A DNA stretch of 64,000 nt from Dermanyssus gallinae (lineage: Eukaryota > Arthropoda > Arachnida > Mesostigmata > Dermanyssidae), in the NCBI GenBank assembly GCA_003439945.1, contig QVRM01003996.1:62001-126000 (forward strand), in the 5' to 3' direction. A program made the position numbers and the translations under genes. The first letter of the stretch is position 1. Each line of letters begins with the position of its first letter. The notes under the pieces were generated by a model that saw nothing but the letters and a program-made list of their open reading frames with translations, searched no databases and had not been told where the DNA came from. This document shows positions 10,641 through 22,455 of the stretch, piece by piece.

Positions 10641-11834
10641 CGTGGTGATGGTAGCCGTGCGCACGGTACGAGACTAGTGTATATCATTCCGTACCATAAG
10701 TTCTTGGTACAGTGCCTAAGCAACCTCCTTCTTCTATGGTTTTCGCCACCGGTTACCGTTTTTGTAAATGTGTTACTGAGTACATATTCTGTAATATCGG
10801 GCAATACAACACCTCCTATGTAGCTAGTGGAGATCTTTAGCCATATATTTTCACCCAGCCTCCAGACTATTTTTCAACCAATGCGGCATCGTAAAGGCTA
10901 AACAAGGCTATGTTATATCCAGTCGTATGTCAAATATGTGTAGTGAGCTCTGGTTAATTCGTTTGGTTGTTGAGCACAAGGACGAGAACCGAGAAACGAA
11001 AGAAGTTTAGTGATAATTTCAGTAAAGTGTATCTCCATGCGATGTAAGTCGAAAAGCCAGGTCAAGTTGTAGTGCAAGGTAGCATGTTTTACGGGTGCGG
11101 TACAATGGAACCACTCAGAAAACGGTCGATAGACCTCTAGCGGAATTTAAATTCAAAAGGTTGAGGAAACGAGGGACAACTAAAGGAAATATGTGCAGTA
11201 GATAGTCATAAATGTATAGCTGTACAGTATATAATATAATATACAGCTAATAACGCAGTAAATCTTTATTATAAGGCAGTGTGCATGGCAAAAAACACGA
11301 TAAATGTGGCATAGCTTAGATAAGGCAGTTAGGTAAGAATGTGATCTCCTAGGCCCGAGAACGATCGGGAAGCGACAAATTGCCTTCGGAAAAGAAAATG
11401 CTACGAGCCCTCCGCCAAGAGGCGAGTCCGCAGGGAACAAAATAAGACAGAAGATTAAAAAGGAGGCGGGCTCACAGAGCCAGAAAGTCAAACGGAAGGA
11501 TAAGACCTGAGGACCAAACAGGGAGGAAAACCTCCAAGAAACAATTTGATAATCAGGTGGTCGCACCACGCAAATAATTAGTTAAACAAATTAATCGCAC
11601 AAAACATGCCCTGGGGCTAGTAAGCACATTAGAGTTACCAGTGAGGCGGCATGGAGGGTTCGGCGGGAGGCCCGAACGGAGCGTGGAAAGATGGAAGAAT
11701 TGCTGAAATGACGTAGAAAGTGTATATGTGTCTAGGCGCTACTTTTCATTATCCGTACCATACAAATTTCAAAATTACGGTAGGGAACTGGACCGAAATA
11801 GACGTGAGTGGCCCTAAAGCCGGCTCGGCTAGAC
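10641..11834. other. Unassigned spacer
   Basis: Mixed sequence with no recognised gene or repeat. A 26-bp (TA)n run closes it (11835-11859). Confidence 0.35.
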
Positions 11835-11872
11835 TATATATATATATATATATATATATTCATATACAGATA

Positions 11873-13082
11873 CAGCGAAATCCAGACAAATTTTGGCGGG
11901 CTACCCAGCATAGACGGAATGCGTTAATTCAGAACGGTTTGCGTTAGCAGACAGCCCACTCACAATAGAACAAAAACACATTGTCATCATGACCGGCCGC
12001 CGCAACCTGGGTCCAGAATATGACCGAAAAACAACCGTTATCCAATTGTTTTGGGCCGGACATCGGCCAGCCGAAATCATCAACATCACTGGATTTGAAA
12101 GAGCAACGGTCTACGACATTGCCCGACGCTACAGAGATGCAGAAGAGACAGGGCTAGGTGGTGCAACACCTGGAAGGAAGATTCACAACTGCCGACGAGA
12201 AGTGAGGACGCTAAAAGTGACCAAAATGGTGCAAAACAGCGTTTTTAAGGATCCAACTCTATCGATGCGCGTTTAGCAATCAAAATCAATATAGGTGATC
12301 GTTCTATGCGTCGGATTATCAACGAAGAACTGCGCTAAAAGTCTTACACGTTTAAAGTCAGACAGATGTTGTCTCAGGCCGCAAAAAACAAGAGGATGAC
12401 TTGCTGCCATCTTATCCTTACGTATTTGAAAACACGAAATGGCGGGACATCTTCGATTCTTTTCCGACAAAAAAATCTTCACCATTGGCCAAAAACATAA
12501 CCCGAAAAATGACCGGTGGCTTGCAAAGGACCCTGAGGATGTACCAATCGTGCATAGAACCAAACATCCTGCCAGTGTGCACGTCCTAAGTGTTGTTCCG
12601 AATATAGGAGACTGATGCCCCTACACTTTTTTGACAGACACGAAACCGTAACGAAGGAAGTGTATTTACGTGTTCTGCGAAGCGTGTTAAAACCACGAAT
12701 TGATAGAGTGTCCAATGGAAGACAATATGTCTTTCAACAAGACGGCGCTCCCGCCCACACCAGTAATCTCGTCCAGGATTGGCTACGGGGCAACATGACG
12801 GCGTTCTGGGACAAGACAATGTGACCCTCTAGACATGCAAATACAGAAGCGCTACGCAGAGGCATTGTCAAATCGTTCAAGACTCAATCCGCTAACTTTG
12901 AAGAAGGTCTGCGGGCGCTTTCGCGCCAGAATTGAAAGTGTGATTGCTGCTGATGGTGGTTACATTGATCAAAAATGTTCCTCAGGAGTGTCCCTAACGG
13001 CACGTAACAAAATTCACCGAAGTATCTGTTTTCATTTAGACATAAATTGCGAAACAGGCGATAACGTTTAGTCTGGATTTCG

Positions 13083-13085
<3 letters not shown>
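11873..13085 (+). mobile_element. Mariner-like DNA transposon with terminal inverted repeats
   Basis: The left end AGCGAAATCCAGAC (11874-11887) is the exact reverse complement of the right end GTCTGGATTTCGCT (13071-13084). TA dinucleotides flank both ends, and on both sides the surroundings are (TA)n microsatellite, in keeping with mariner insertion at TA. The 1.2-kb length fits a mariner. The internal gene is broken (see the transposase entry), so this copy cannot move by itself. Confidence 0.85.
11989..12840 (+). pseudogene. Mariner transposase, frameshifted
   Basis: The ATG at 11989 starts a frame with a helix-turn-helix-like N-terminus (YDRKTTVIQLFWAGHRPAEI, then RATVYDIARRYRD). The frame breaks near 12270. 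Later pieces in other frames show FFSDKKIFTIGQ with the first catalytic Asp (about 12460), HNPKNDRWLAKDPEDVP, and QQDGAPAHTSNLVQDWL with the second catalytic Asp (about 12740). The expected third block (a PDLNP-type motif after the Trp) is deleted at 12820-12840, where the frame jumps from AFWDKTM to a stop. At least three frameshifts plus the deletion abolish activity. Family: Tc1/mariner superfamily; subgroup not settled. Confidence 0.8.

Positions 13086-13118
<33 letters not shown>
13084..13118. repeat. (TA)n microsatellite
   Basis: A TA tract directly outside the right terminal repeat of the mariner. Confidence 0.95.
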
Positions 13119-13123
<5 letters not shown>

Positions 13124-13334
13124 TTTGTATATTTTTAGGCGCGGCATAACAAAATTAAACGTCGAAGCTATGTTAGATGTCAAATATTTGTAGCAAAGCT
13201 AAAAGTGGTGCAATAGAAAAGCTGTATGACTTCTTCAAAATATTGTGGTTTACATACAACAGACCCTCTGTTATGTACACACACACACATTTTCATTTGA
13301 ATCAGTCGGCTTTTTGTCACGCTGTTTCGCAATT

Positions 13335-14132
13335 GCTAGATCACTCTATCCACCGTTAGACGCAGGTAGATTTTACCAAGTTTATCGCATGCCTGCTGAA
13401 TGGCTTGCGTGAATTGGTCCAGATGTTGGTGGTGTGTGTGCCTTCTAGATGCTCTAGAGCAATCCGTGTTGCTGATACTACTGACAACAACTATGACGAC
13501 AAAGATGTCCCGCGCAGAGTACTCCATTGGGTTGAAATCTGGATTCCTTGGGGGGGTTAGCAAGCATTGTTAATAAAATCAGAAACGCTGTTTTTTGGCT
13601 ATTCCTGCACAGATGTTGCTGTATGAGCTGGCGCACCGCGTTGCCGGAATCTCCAATAGTCTCCACCGAAGTGTCACTGCGCCTAGATAGCTTCGATTTA
13701 TACACTTCGAGTGTCACAATTCACGGAAACCAGTGGAGTTCCATTTGACGTAATTCCGCCCCAACGGTGACTCAACGGTCCCCAATTGATCGGCCAACCT
13801 TTCTCCTATGCTGATCGACTTCTTCCACGCTGCGAGCAAGCACCCTATCGTTTTGTCGATTTACGATTTGCTGCAGGCCGAAATTTGACTAATCACACCA
13901 TAACGGTTCGAAATGGCGTTTAGACTGAAAGTGATTCAGCTGACTTTTTGCTCAAACGCAGCCGCTTTGTTTGCGGATGAGACGCCGTTAGACGCTGGCT
14001 GAATTCATATTTGTATGGCTCAAGATGCACATGTCTATATCGTAAAACTCGTCTTATGATCAGGTCGCTTGCGCCTGCCTCACGAGCTATCTCAGCAACT
14101 AATGTATCACGACTGTGATGAATGAAAATCAC
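13335..14132 (-). pseudogene. Second mariner-like transposase relic
   Basis: On the minus strand, 14132-13920 encodes LVAEIAREAGASDLIIRRVL and PYKYEFSQRLTASH, which fits the DNA-binding half of a mariner transposase. Near 13890-13800 comes FGLQQIVNRQNDRVLARSVE, parallel to FTIGQKHNPKNDRWLAK in the 11.9-13.1 kb element. Near 13560-13500 is PPRNPDFNPMEYSARDIF, the third catalytic region. Several stops and frameshifts separate the pieces. It is related to the first mariner but clearly diverged. I find no terminal repeats that pair across it. Confidence 0.7.
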
Positions 14133-14177
14133 CTTTTCAGGATCAAGATTGGCTTTCGCTGTTTTCCTAATGACTCA

Positions 14178-14298
14178 GCTCACGCTAAACGAATTCGAAA
14201 CCGACCTGTGTCATTGTTGTCGTAGATGAGTGGCGCTACGATCGCCACTATGTACATACGTACATATTCGACGAAATTCGAACTCGTTTAGCGTGAGC
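14178..14298. repeat. Short inverted-repeat (MITE-like) unit
   Basis: GCTCACGCTAAACGAATTCG begins the left arm (14178-14199). The right arm (14277-14298) is its reverse complement with one mismatch over 22 bases. The 77-base loop holds a smaller palindrome (GTGGCGctACGATCGCCAC, 14229-14248). No coding capacity. It could be a miniature inverted-repeat element or the terminus of the adjacent mariner. Confidence 0.6.
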
Positions 14299-14849
14299 AG
14301 AACTATTACGAATGAAATGGTGAAGGCAATTCTTGATTGTGAAAAGGTCATTTTCATTCACCGTTGTGGTATATCGGTTGCTTAAATATTCGCATGGGCG
14401 TTCGAAGCTAAAAGTAGGGTAGTATCTAGAGAACTATGAAAAAGGCACCACCTTCTAAGCCGTCTCAGGCGCCTTTAAGTCATTATTGACGCTTTGTGTG
14501 GCAAACGTCGTATCGTATTGGGAACGTTTTGAATATATAGTCGTTCGCAATGGTGCGCGTTGTATGTACACGGAGCGCGTGTTCTCCCAGATTTGCACAT
14601 ATTTCAGCAAGCCAAAGGTGTTCGCTTTGTTAGGACGCGCCCAGACGGAAAGGAATAAATGCATAGGTTTGCCCTAGAATAGAGTGAAACGAGCACCAAG
14701 AAACGAACGCAAGCAGACTGCTTTACATTGGAAGCGCGCTTCGCAGCAACCGATGTTCATTCGCCATTCAACGCGCAATGCGTTGTGACGATTGGTTGTA
14801 GGAATAAATAGTAGCTGTACCGCAGTAGCAGTAGTAATCGTAGCAGTTG

Positions 14850-15115
14850 CTGTTGCTATTGGTGTTGTTGTTGTTGTCGTTGTAGTTGTTGTTGTCCTTG
14901 TAGTTGTTGTTGTAGTTGCCTCGTCATTGTTGTATCATTTTGTAGTCTTTTCTCCTAGGCAGTTTATCTCTAACTCTTTTTCGAGGAAAGAAGTTTGCTT
15001 TGAGGAAACGCTCGACTAACGGTTGCCCCAGTACTACCACGCCCACGAAGTGCGTCGCTGCATCGCGGAATCCTGCTCCAGCTGCTGCTGCTGCGGCTGC
15101 CGCTGCCGCAGTGGT
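14850..15115. repeat. TTG and GCT triplet tracts
   Basis: GTT/TTG triplets at 14858-14930 and GCTGCT/GCCGCT triplets at 15075-15118 create long artificial open frames (poly-Val, poly-Ala). Confidence 0.7.
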
Positions 15116-15118
15116 GTT

Positions 15119-15730
15119 GCTGCGTTTCTTTTACAAAGAACTACACGTACACGTATTTAGAGCGGCAAGCAATGTTGGCTTTGGTCAAACATATCGTTCA
15201 CTGCCTTCATTCACCCTTGGCGAGATGCTCCCTGCGTTTCGTGTCGTTGTGCCGTCGCGGGAAAGGCGCACTGAGGCCATGCCCTAGCCCAATTCCTCGC
15301 TCCACAGGTACATTGTGCCTATCTGCACGGCCTCCGACGACGGATCCCAGCTGTGGGTAGTGCTCTGTTTCTTGCTGTACGTCCCCCCGCCTATTAGTTG
15401 ACTGGTACAGGTGGGTGGCCGGCTTCCAGAGATACAACAAGTCGATGATATCCCCCGATGTTGTTACTGGTTAATTGGTTCAAATGCTGTAACCTGAATG
15501 AAGGCAATTATTTAAGTGAAATGTTGTACCAGTAAGAAGAGTCTTAGCGGAGTACTTATTCAATTTAACCACCCTTTGCTTGAGGCACGCAAACTATTAG
15601 CCATAGAATATATTCACGCAAAGCAAACTGATAAACTTCCTGTGTTTACAAGGAAATAAGTACATACGGCACAGGAACAAATTTATTTCCGTATAATACA
15701 TTAAGTACATGTTATACGTATCGCGATAGA
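15119..15730. other. Unassigned spacer
   Basis: Short frames are present on both strands at 15120-15440, but none has a recognisable motif. Confidence 0.35.
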
Positions 15731-15736
15731 TTAGCT

Positions 15737-16330
15737 AAGCCAATGTGTCTAGTGGGCGCGTATTGTGACTGTCACGTGTCCGTTTCGATGAGGGCAGGCC
15801 GAGACCACCTCAGAGTGTGCCCCAAACGGAGGCAGCATTTCCATGTTGTATGTCAAGATCCAGACGTTATTTGAAAAAGGACAACATGTTATCACCGGAT
15901 GACAGGGATATCAAAATGTTGACTTTGCGGATCAGCTGCTTGGTCCGAACGCCAGGGGCACCCAGGGTTTCAAACGCGAGAGGGCAAAATTCGTGGTTAA
16001 AATTCATGGATATTGATGAGTATTTTCTCAACTTGTTAGTCTCCGCAAGGCGAGCTGTATAACCGGCTCCGGATGCGCCGCCACCGACCATAGAAGGGGC
16101 TAAGCAGTCGGTAACGGTTGCATCCCAAACCAGCATTTTGCCTCGCTCGAATGGTGTAAGTGTCATACCATCTGAACGTCTGCCGTCCTCCGCTCAAAGG
16201 CCTAGGGGTTCAAGGATGCACGGACGACCTAAGGGCTTTTCTAAAGGTCTCATTAATAGCGGCACGTCTCGGGCGTCGTCCTGCACTAATAATGCACGAT
16301 AGTCCGTGATGTCCTCTACATTGGCACCAA
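15737..16330 (-). pseudogene. C-terminal RLE domain of reverse transcriptase
   Basis: On the minus strand, 16166-15867 reads MTLTPFERGKMLVWDATVTD, then NKLRKYSSISM, PLAFETLGAPGVR and ISLSSGDNMLSFF. This is the nuclease region and C-terminus of the RLE-type reverse transcriptase family. The WDATVTD Asp is kept, but the preceding PD is changed to SD (frame GRRSDG near 16170). Upstream sequence to 16330 carries decayed zinc-block and INETF-like sequence in other frames. Its right end agrees with the copy at 5.8 kb (CCAATGTG-CTAG-GGGCG and so on), which shows a shared 3' end for the subfamily. Confidence 0.75.
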
Positions 16331-17204
16331 TGAGGACTAACTATGTCCTGCCCCTAGTCGTAGGTTACGAACATACGGTTATGGAAGACCCTGTATACAT
16401 ATAGAAGGTGGAGGGAAAGTTTAGCCGGGCCCTCAAGGTATAACCCCCTATCTGGCCGCATATGATTATGCGGTAAGACAGGGAGAGACAAGCCTGAATC
16501 AAGGAGATTGGCAGGGAGTCTCTCCCACGACGTCGAATAAATGCCAAGTACTGTTGAATCCTGAGAAGAAACCCGGGTTTAGTGGGTTTATGAGTCCCGC
16601 ACGTAGGTTACTAGTTACGCATGCCCATCATACATTCCCGAAACCGTTTTGAACAAAAAAAAGGAAGAACGTTATGTCTGGATGCTTACAGTAATGATTG
16701 AAATGAGTTAAAATGTTTACAGTAATTACTGAAATGGGTTGAAGTCTTTCTAACTACACTATAAGGCAAAAGACAAATATACGGTAAGAAAATGTGCTAT
16801 AAGTTTTACCTTTAACTTGGACAATGCAACAAAAGGTTGCACATGTTTACGGTAAGTTTACTACAATAAAATACTCCAAATTCGTTGATGCGTCAATATA
16901 CCAAATAAGCGTTTTTTTATATTTAATAATGCTGAAGAAGTAATAGCCTCTTCGCAAAGTATGCCTATATATGTTTTATGCTCATTTGTTATGCATCTTA
17001 ATAGATACTAGAATTAAACATTTTTTAAGGAGGTTGTTTTTAATCTTAATAGATACTAGGAACTCAATAGTGCGAATGCGTACCATTCAGACACAATTAT
17101 GAACATTTATTTAGATTAGGTCTTCAACATTTGTATACATGATAATAACAAAAAGCTCCTATGAATATTATCAACGCGTATAGACGACACGAAATTCATA
17201 CAAG

Positions 17205-17205
<1 letters not shown>
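16331..17205. other. Unassigned AT-rich spacer
   Basis: No gene is recognised. It ends in a (TA)n tract (17206-17240). A TTTATT (AATAAA on the minus strand) near 17104-17109 could serve as the poly(A) signal of the gene to the right. Confidence 0.35.

Positions 17206-17240
<35 letters not shown>
17206..17240. repeat. (TA)n microsatellite
   Basis: Uninterrupted TA units. Confidence 0.95.
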
Positions 17241-17243
<3 letters not shown>

Positions 17244-17370
17244 GCAAGTTATTCTACTATTCTAAGCCTCAAAAAGGCCAGGTGAACAAGAACAAGCGAA
17301 TAAAGTGTATGTGTGAGCCCCTGGGTGGGGGGCGTACGACCGCTCGAGGTATCCGCCAATGTGTCCGGCA

Positions 17371-17604
17371 TCACACTCGATGCACGATGAACCACTTTCG
17401 TTTGATATAGCTTGCTACGATGAAAACTATAAACATGCCCAGCGTGGCCGTGTACCAGGGCCACGCGCAGTACAGCCAAAGAATGTACCAGTCGATATCG
17501 CAGGACACCTTGTGGGGGTTGAACTCCAACGGCCACACCAGCTCCTGGATGTTACCGACGAAGCACAAAAGGCTGATTGCGATCGCCAAAATAGTCAGCA
17601 GCAC
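17371..17604 (-). CDS. Four-transmembrane host protein, last coding exon
   Basis: This is exon 2 of the gene whose first coding exon is 18888-19280. The acceptor is TTACTACTACTATTACAG directly before 17604 (reading leftwards), with a pyrimidine-rich tract. Phase 0 joins it to exon 1. It encodes the last 77 residues, with membrane segments at about residues 132-150 (TILAIAISLLCFVG) and 169-195 (ILWLYCAWPWYTATLGMF). A basic end IKRKWFIVHRV follows, then TGA at 17373-17371. The C-terminus is probably cytosolic. No frameshift or stop interrupts it. I do not recognise the family. Confidence 0.75.
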   Translation of the reverse strand: MLLTILAIAISLLCFVGNIQELVWPLEFNPHKVSCDIDWYILWLYCAWPWYTATLGMFIVFIVASYIKRKWFIVHRV

Positions 17605-18887
17605 CTGTAATAGTAGTAGTAATCGACAAACGTGGGGCAGCATTTAAATGCATGCACAACCGCTAGTCAGCTCACCGGCACATAACGATTGACTGGCACC
17701 GCTCAGCTATTAGTACATGATAAACTGGAAGTCTAATCCGTGGTCCAGCCACTACGACGGTTTCTGTGACACAGCGACGCATGGAGTGCATCAGTGCATT
17801 TTATAAGTTAATCTTATACGTTAATCATACATTTTGTAGTTAGCGTGACGGACGGGCAAATCACCTTCAGCGTCTCATATCGCTAATCGCCTGCTGATAT
17901 CAATATTAACATTACTGAACGCAACCGAATACGACAACAACACGATAATTTGTGATATCAATAGCAGCAAAACAGCACATACTTAAAAATGCAAACAACA
18001 TACAACAATAAAAGCAACAACATAAGCAACAACAACGAAACTGGCCATAACGCTAAAAGTAGTATCAACTGGATTTGGATTTAGTGTAACGTCAACATCA
18101 AAACGTGCTTGTCTAGTAGTTAATCTGGAGATTAGCCGCCCCGTTAGATATCTCAGAACACAATCATTTGTTAAAAGATTGCCAGGGTCGGCATAAGACA
18201 GTACTGTACTGATTGCGGCCGTTTTGTTACGCTAATTAGAAAAAGGCCGATAATCAATGTGTCGGCCTGAGATATGTAGTGTGTCTCCAAGTGTGTCATC
18301 CGCAATTAACAAAGCATGTTCCCAGAAAAACGTCGGTGCCTACGAACTCAAATAAAGGATTAAATATTGTAGAAAAAAAACAATATTTCTCAATAAAACA
18401 TTGGCTGCCTGAGGATCGCTTCAGAACACAGCTCGGTATGAGTCTGACGCACAGATACCAGAGCCACTAATACGCGCGTGTGGAACCCCCACACGCTAAG
18501 TGGCTGAAAATAAATGCGACGAAACGTAGGCTGCCGTTGCACGCTCTGTAGCTCTGTAGGGCTTCCCGTTTCCAGATGTCTAACTTAACATTAATGCTCA
18601 AGCAGTTGAAACGAAACAGCCGTCAACAACAAGCGACCAATAGACCGCATACTGGACCCGATATGTGAACAACATTTTTCAGCCATCGTACAGCTGCCTT
18701 ACTCTTCGCTTCTTTATAAAGATTCGCAACGATTACTCAGCGACTACACACACATATCTATCTATCTATCTATCTATATATATAAATAAATATATATACA
18801 TACGTATATGCATATTTATATATATATATATATATATATATAGGCGGGGTCGCTTCCAAGCCCTGCACGCTTTCGTCAATCAAGTAC
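17605..18887 (-). other. Intron of the four-transmembrane gene
   Basis: A 1283-bp intron, GT (18887-18886) to AG (17606-17605), phase 0. It contains CAA/ACA-rich patches at 17930-18040, a TCTA tetranucleotide run at 18759-18778, and TA tracts at 18779-18842. Confidence 0.7.
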
Positions 18888-19280
18888 CTTTGTGTAGATG
18901 TTGAACTTGGCTAGTCGCGTGTAGATGAGAGCGAACGTCGTAGCGCCCAGTCCGTAGGCCATCTGCAACGCGAGCCGAATCACGTGGTGCACGCAGAAGT
19001 CCTTCAAGTTGTCACGCACTGTGGCCTGCGGCGCGACGCTGCATTCGATGAGGCTCTCTTTGAACGACTCGAAATGCGCAAAGCCGTACAGCGAGAGCAC
19101 CATGAACAGGCAGGCCCAGCCTAGCTGAACGTACAGGACTCCGATGAAGATATAGCGGAACGCGCACGACGTCCACCGGGCACACAGTGAAGTGTACTCT
19201 TCCTGTGGAACATCGTCTGCGAACAGCGGGTTTGTATCATTTCGATTCGCCACGTACCAGTCCGTGTTGGTGCGAAGCAT
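18888..19280 (-). CDS. Four-transmembrane host protein, first coding exon
   Basis: The ATG at 19280 starts MLRTNTDWYVANRNDTN. An in-frame TGA lies 11 codons upstream, which supports this start unless a CAG just before the ATG is a splice acceptor. Residues 41-67 (IFIGVLYVQLGWACLFMVLS) and 98-124 (RLALQMAYGLGATTFALIY) are strong membrane segments. The loop between them is about 30 residues with two Cys (80, 96). The exon ends at 18888 with donor AAG|GTACTT. Joined to exon 2 the protein is 208 residues with four membrane spans and short tails. That topology is shared by several small membrane protein families, and I cannot choose one. Codon use is regular and G/C-ending, unlike the surrounding repeats. 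Confidence 0.75.
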
Positions 19281-19381
19281 TCTGCAGGAATGGCTACCTC
19301 CCGACGCAGCTCACCGTGCGTAGGGTTATCCTCTTTCTGCTTGTTTATTTTCTACTTTTTCGTCCTCTGCGCAAGATAGAC

Positions 19382-19383
<2 letters not shown>

Positions 19384-19455
<72 letters not shown>

Positions 19456-19544
19456 TATATATATATAGGAAGAGAGAGAGAGAAAGGAAGAGAAATAGAG
19501 AGATAGCAACGTCATATGTGACACATTTTCATACATACTGGCCA

Positions 19545-19585
<41 letters not shown>

Positions 19586-19613
19586 ATATATATATAATAT
19601 AATATATATACAT
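19384..19613. repeat. (TA)n cluster with GA-rich insert
   Basis: TA tracts at 19384-19467 and 19549-19613 flank a GAGAGA-rich segment (19468-19505) and about 40 bases of unique sequence. They lie 100 bp upstream of the first coding exon of the four-transmembrane gene, where the promoter or a 5' intron would be expected. Confidence 0.9.
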
Positions 19614-20423
19614 ATTTCAAAATCTCAGCTGCAGCGACAGACGAAGGTCGATAACTAGAGAATCAAGCTGTAGTCTTGTTGGTTCTCCTAGAGGTCCTGC
19701 ACTTTGATCATCAATCAAATGTCGCACGCTTTTTCTCGACACATTCATCTCCCAACACGTACACAACACTAACACAACATGGTTTACTCACTCAAACATG
19801 TAGTACACAACTGTACACAGGAAGAGCCGAGTTCCTCTAAGTTAGCCAACAACAGACTACACATGGCGCACAGCTATAATACAAGGCGGCCCTTAGTAAC
19901 ACTGCCCTAATCCTGCTATGGCTGTCATGCGCTGAAAGATGCAGCGCCGGTATGCGACTGCATCTTTTCGTCGCTTACCTGGCCAGCGAACGGGCGAAAG
20001 CTAAACCGATACTGCCTAATCCACGTTGAAAATCGATTTGTCGACATTGTCATCGATTGTGTCTCTTGCTATCGAGGTGAGGTAAACCATTGCTGCACAG
20101 CAGGATTAGTGTGTCAGCTGACAGATACATATAGCAGACGTGTTTCGTGTTTCATCGCGGGTCTCGTATCACTGCCATCGCGTTGGCCATTGATTTAGCA
20201 CACAGCCTAATCAGATTCGACACAGTGGTCCACTTGGCATTTTACGTTTAGCCTGTGTCTTGTTTGTTCTGTTCGGTACGGAGAGAAACACCTAGTTCTA
20301 GTGCTAAGTAATAAATCTATGTTCATAGCGTTTCTGCGTGATCGAAAAAAGCTAACAAAATTCTACTCAATTTCATTAATCGTACGCGAGAAGTGCGCTA
20401 CCTCTTGCCGGTGGCATTGTGTC

Positions 20424-20465
<42 letters not shown>

Positions 20466-20979
20466 CACGTTTGATGCCATGCAAATAGATTAATTTATTT
20501 ATAATAACCTTCAACGTAAATGCTGACTGTTGATAACAGATACGTGTTGCCATAAACACGATTCCGCAACTTTTTGTTTTAGAGTCTCTGGCCACCTCCA
20601 TACACCACCTCGTGGATTTATGTGACTCGAAAAAATCAGTTATATATTTGCATACGTAGGTTGACACGGCAATTGTGAATATGGTGCCTTCCACGTTTCA
20701 CTTTTGTCTCCAAGGCAATTAGAAACACGTATGCCCTGTTTAGCTTTTTGAAATAAAATATGTTTTACTTTTATTAGTAGGTCTGCGATGCTGTTGTTGC
20801 TAGTGCCAGTAACTTGCAGCTGTCTATCTATAATTCTGCTCTTTCTTGTCTGGATTTGAAGGTACCTGGAATGGTGTCTGTAGTTCTATAAATTCGTCTT
20901 AATACCGCTGGTACCCTTTCCACACTGAACGGGTGATAAAATATATGAGCCTTCAGTAAATGTGTGGTTCAATTTGTGT
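19614..20979. other. Unassigned spacer upstream of host gene
   Basis: No coding sequence is recognised. It may hold the promoter or non-coding first exon of the minus-strand gene, but no motif proves it. A (TA)n run is at 20425-20461. Confidence 0.35.
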
Positions 20980-21192
20980 AGGAACGATCTCGCGTCGAGC
21001 CCGGTGGCGTGGTGGCATGCGTCTGCGCCTCGCGACCGAAGGAGACACATAGCAGGTGCGCGGGTTCGAGCCCCACCGTTGCCCCACATTTGTTTTTATG
21101 GGGGTCCGTCTATGAAGCAATGCAAAAAAGCAGTCCCATGACGTAAATCTTGGCTGAGAATCAGCCGCGAAAGGATTTAAAAGGAACGGTCT
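20980..21192 (+). mobile_element. tRNA-derived SINE, family B, copy 2
   Basis: The head has box A TGGCGTGGTGGC (21005-21016) and box B GGGTTCGAGCCC (about 21062). The body (GTCCGTCTATGAAGCAATGC, AAATCTTGGCTGAGAATCAGC) matches the copies at 3.8 and 56.5 kb. It ends in a short A-rich tail. Direct repeats AGGAACGATCT (20980-20990) and AGGAACGGTCT (21182-21192) flank it with one mismatch, as expected for a target-site duplication. Confidence 0.88.
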
Positions 21193-21775
21193 TGTAACTC
21201 GTAAATGCGTCTAGATAGGTATCAAAGAAGTTTGTTATATATATATATATATATCTTCTCTTTATATAGCGCTCTTAACGACACTCGCCCGAGTCGAACA
21301 GCGGTTAGCAAGGTGTTATACACATATATTACCAGCTTAGAAGATGGCTAACTTTTACAGAACACAACGAAACTGATTTTGACTGCACTCTGCCACGTTG
21401 CTGTTTCGGTTTGTTTCTTTTGCATCTACAAGGGTTATTAGGTAGTTCATGTGTGGGCGTTTGTCCAGCGCAAGTAAAGTGGTGTCTCTATCTCTATTTT
21501 GCTGTGTAGTTTTAATTGTGTGTCTGTCTGCCTTGAGGCGCACAAACAGAACAACACTGAACCAGAATTGGACCTCAGCCATAAACCGTTTCCGACGAAA
21601 ATTTCCGGTCGCATTTCTGTCGCCCGTACACGTTTGACAATGGCGACCACGGCACCGACGCTACAACAGCCTTTCTGGTGGTCACTGCGATGTACAGGAG
21701 AATGTGCCTCCGGTGGCATTACCAGGTATTCAGGCCTTTATCCGTATGAAACGACGATGCAACAACAACAAAAAT

Positions 21776-21887
21776 AGAAGCAGAAACAACAACAACAACA
21801 ACAACAATAACAGCAATAACAACAATAATAACAATAACAACGACTACAATAACAACGACAACAATAACAACGACAACAATAACAACG

Positions 21888-21942
<55 letters not shown>

Positions 21943-22022
21943 CGACAACGACAACGACAACAACAATAACAGCAATAACAACAATAACAACAACAACAGC
22001 TACAACAACAACAACAACAAGA
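21776..22022. repeat. (CAA)n-type trinucleotide array
   Basis: About 245 bases of CAA with interspersed AAT, GAC and AGC triplets. Open frames over it (poly-Asn, poly-Val, poly-Cys) are products of the repeat. Confidence 0.95.
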
Positions 22023-22455
22023 TACGAGGCATCTGGCCACAGGCCGCCAATAACCGACAACTATGTCCTTCCCTTTCAACCCGGCTCTCTCTTTTTCTCT
22101 CTCGTCGTCTTTGTCATCCTCTATTGTTTGTTGGGTATGCCGTAACGCGCTGCTGAGAGCAGCACAGCGCGGCAGCCATTATGGAGAACTAAAGTCACCA
22201 ACCACCCAAACGCCGCATCATGAGCACATTCGTTTGGGCTCCATTTTAGCAGCCAGTTAACAACAAATCCATACGCACGCGTCGCCCCACGCTGCTGGCA
22301 AACAGCGGACTCATAGTCATAGACGTAGAACATAGACGTCGAGCAGAGCAACCACAGAAATCGAGTGGACTAGATTACTTACCGTCGGCGGGGTTTCGTT
22401 CGTATGCAGGTCCCCTAGCTTATGGTCACAAAGAAGCAGGGGCACAAAAAAAAGC

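Noticed and set aside
21000..21085. A second tRNA gene
   Set aside because: Same reasoning: the conserved non-tRNA body and target-site duplications identify a SINE.
21704..22156. Poly-Asn, poly-Val and poly-Cys frames over the CAA array
   Set aside because: Composition comes entirely from the triplet repeat; no unique domain flanks it.
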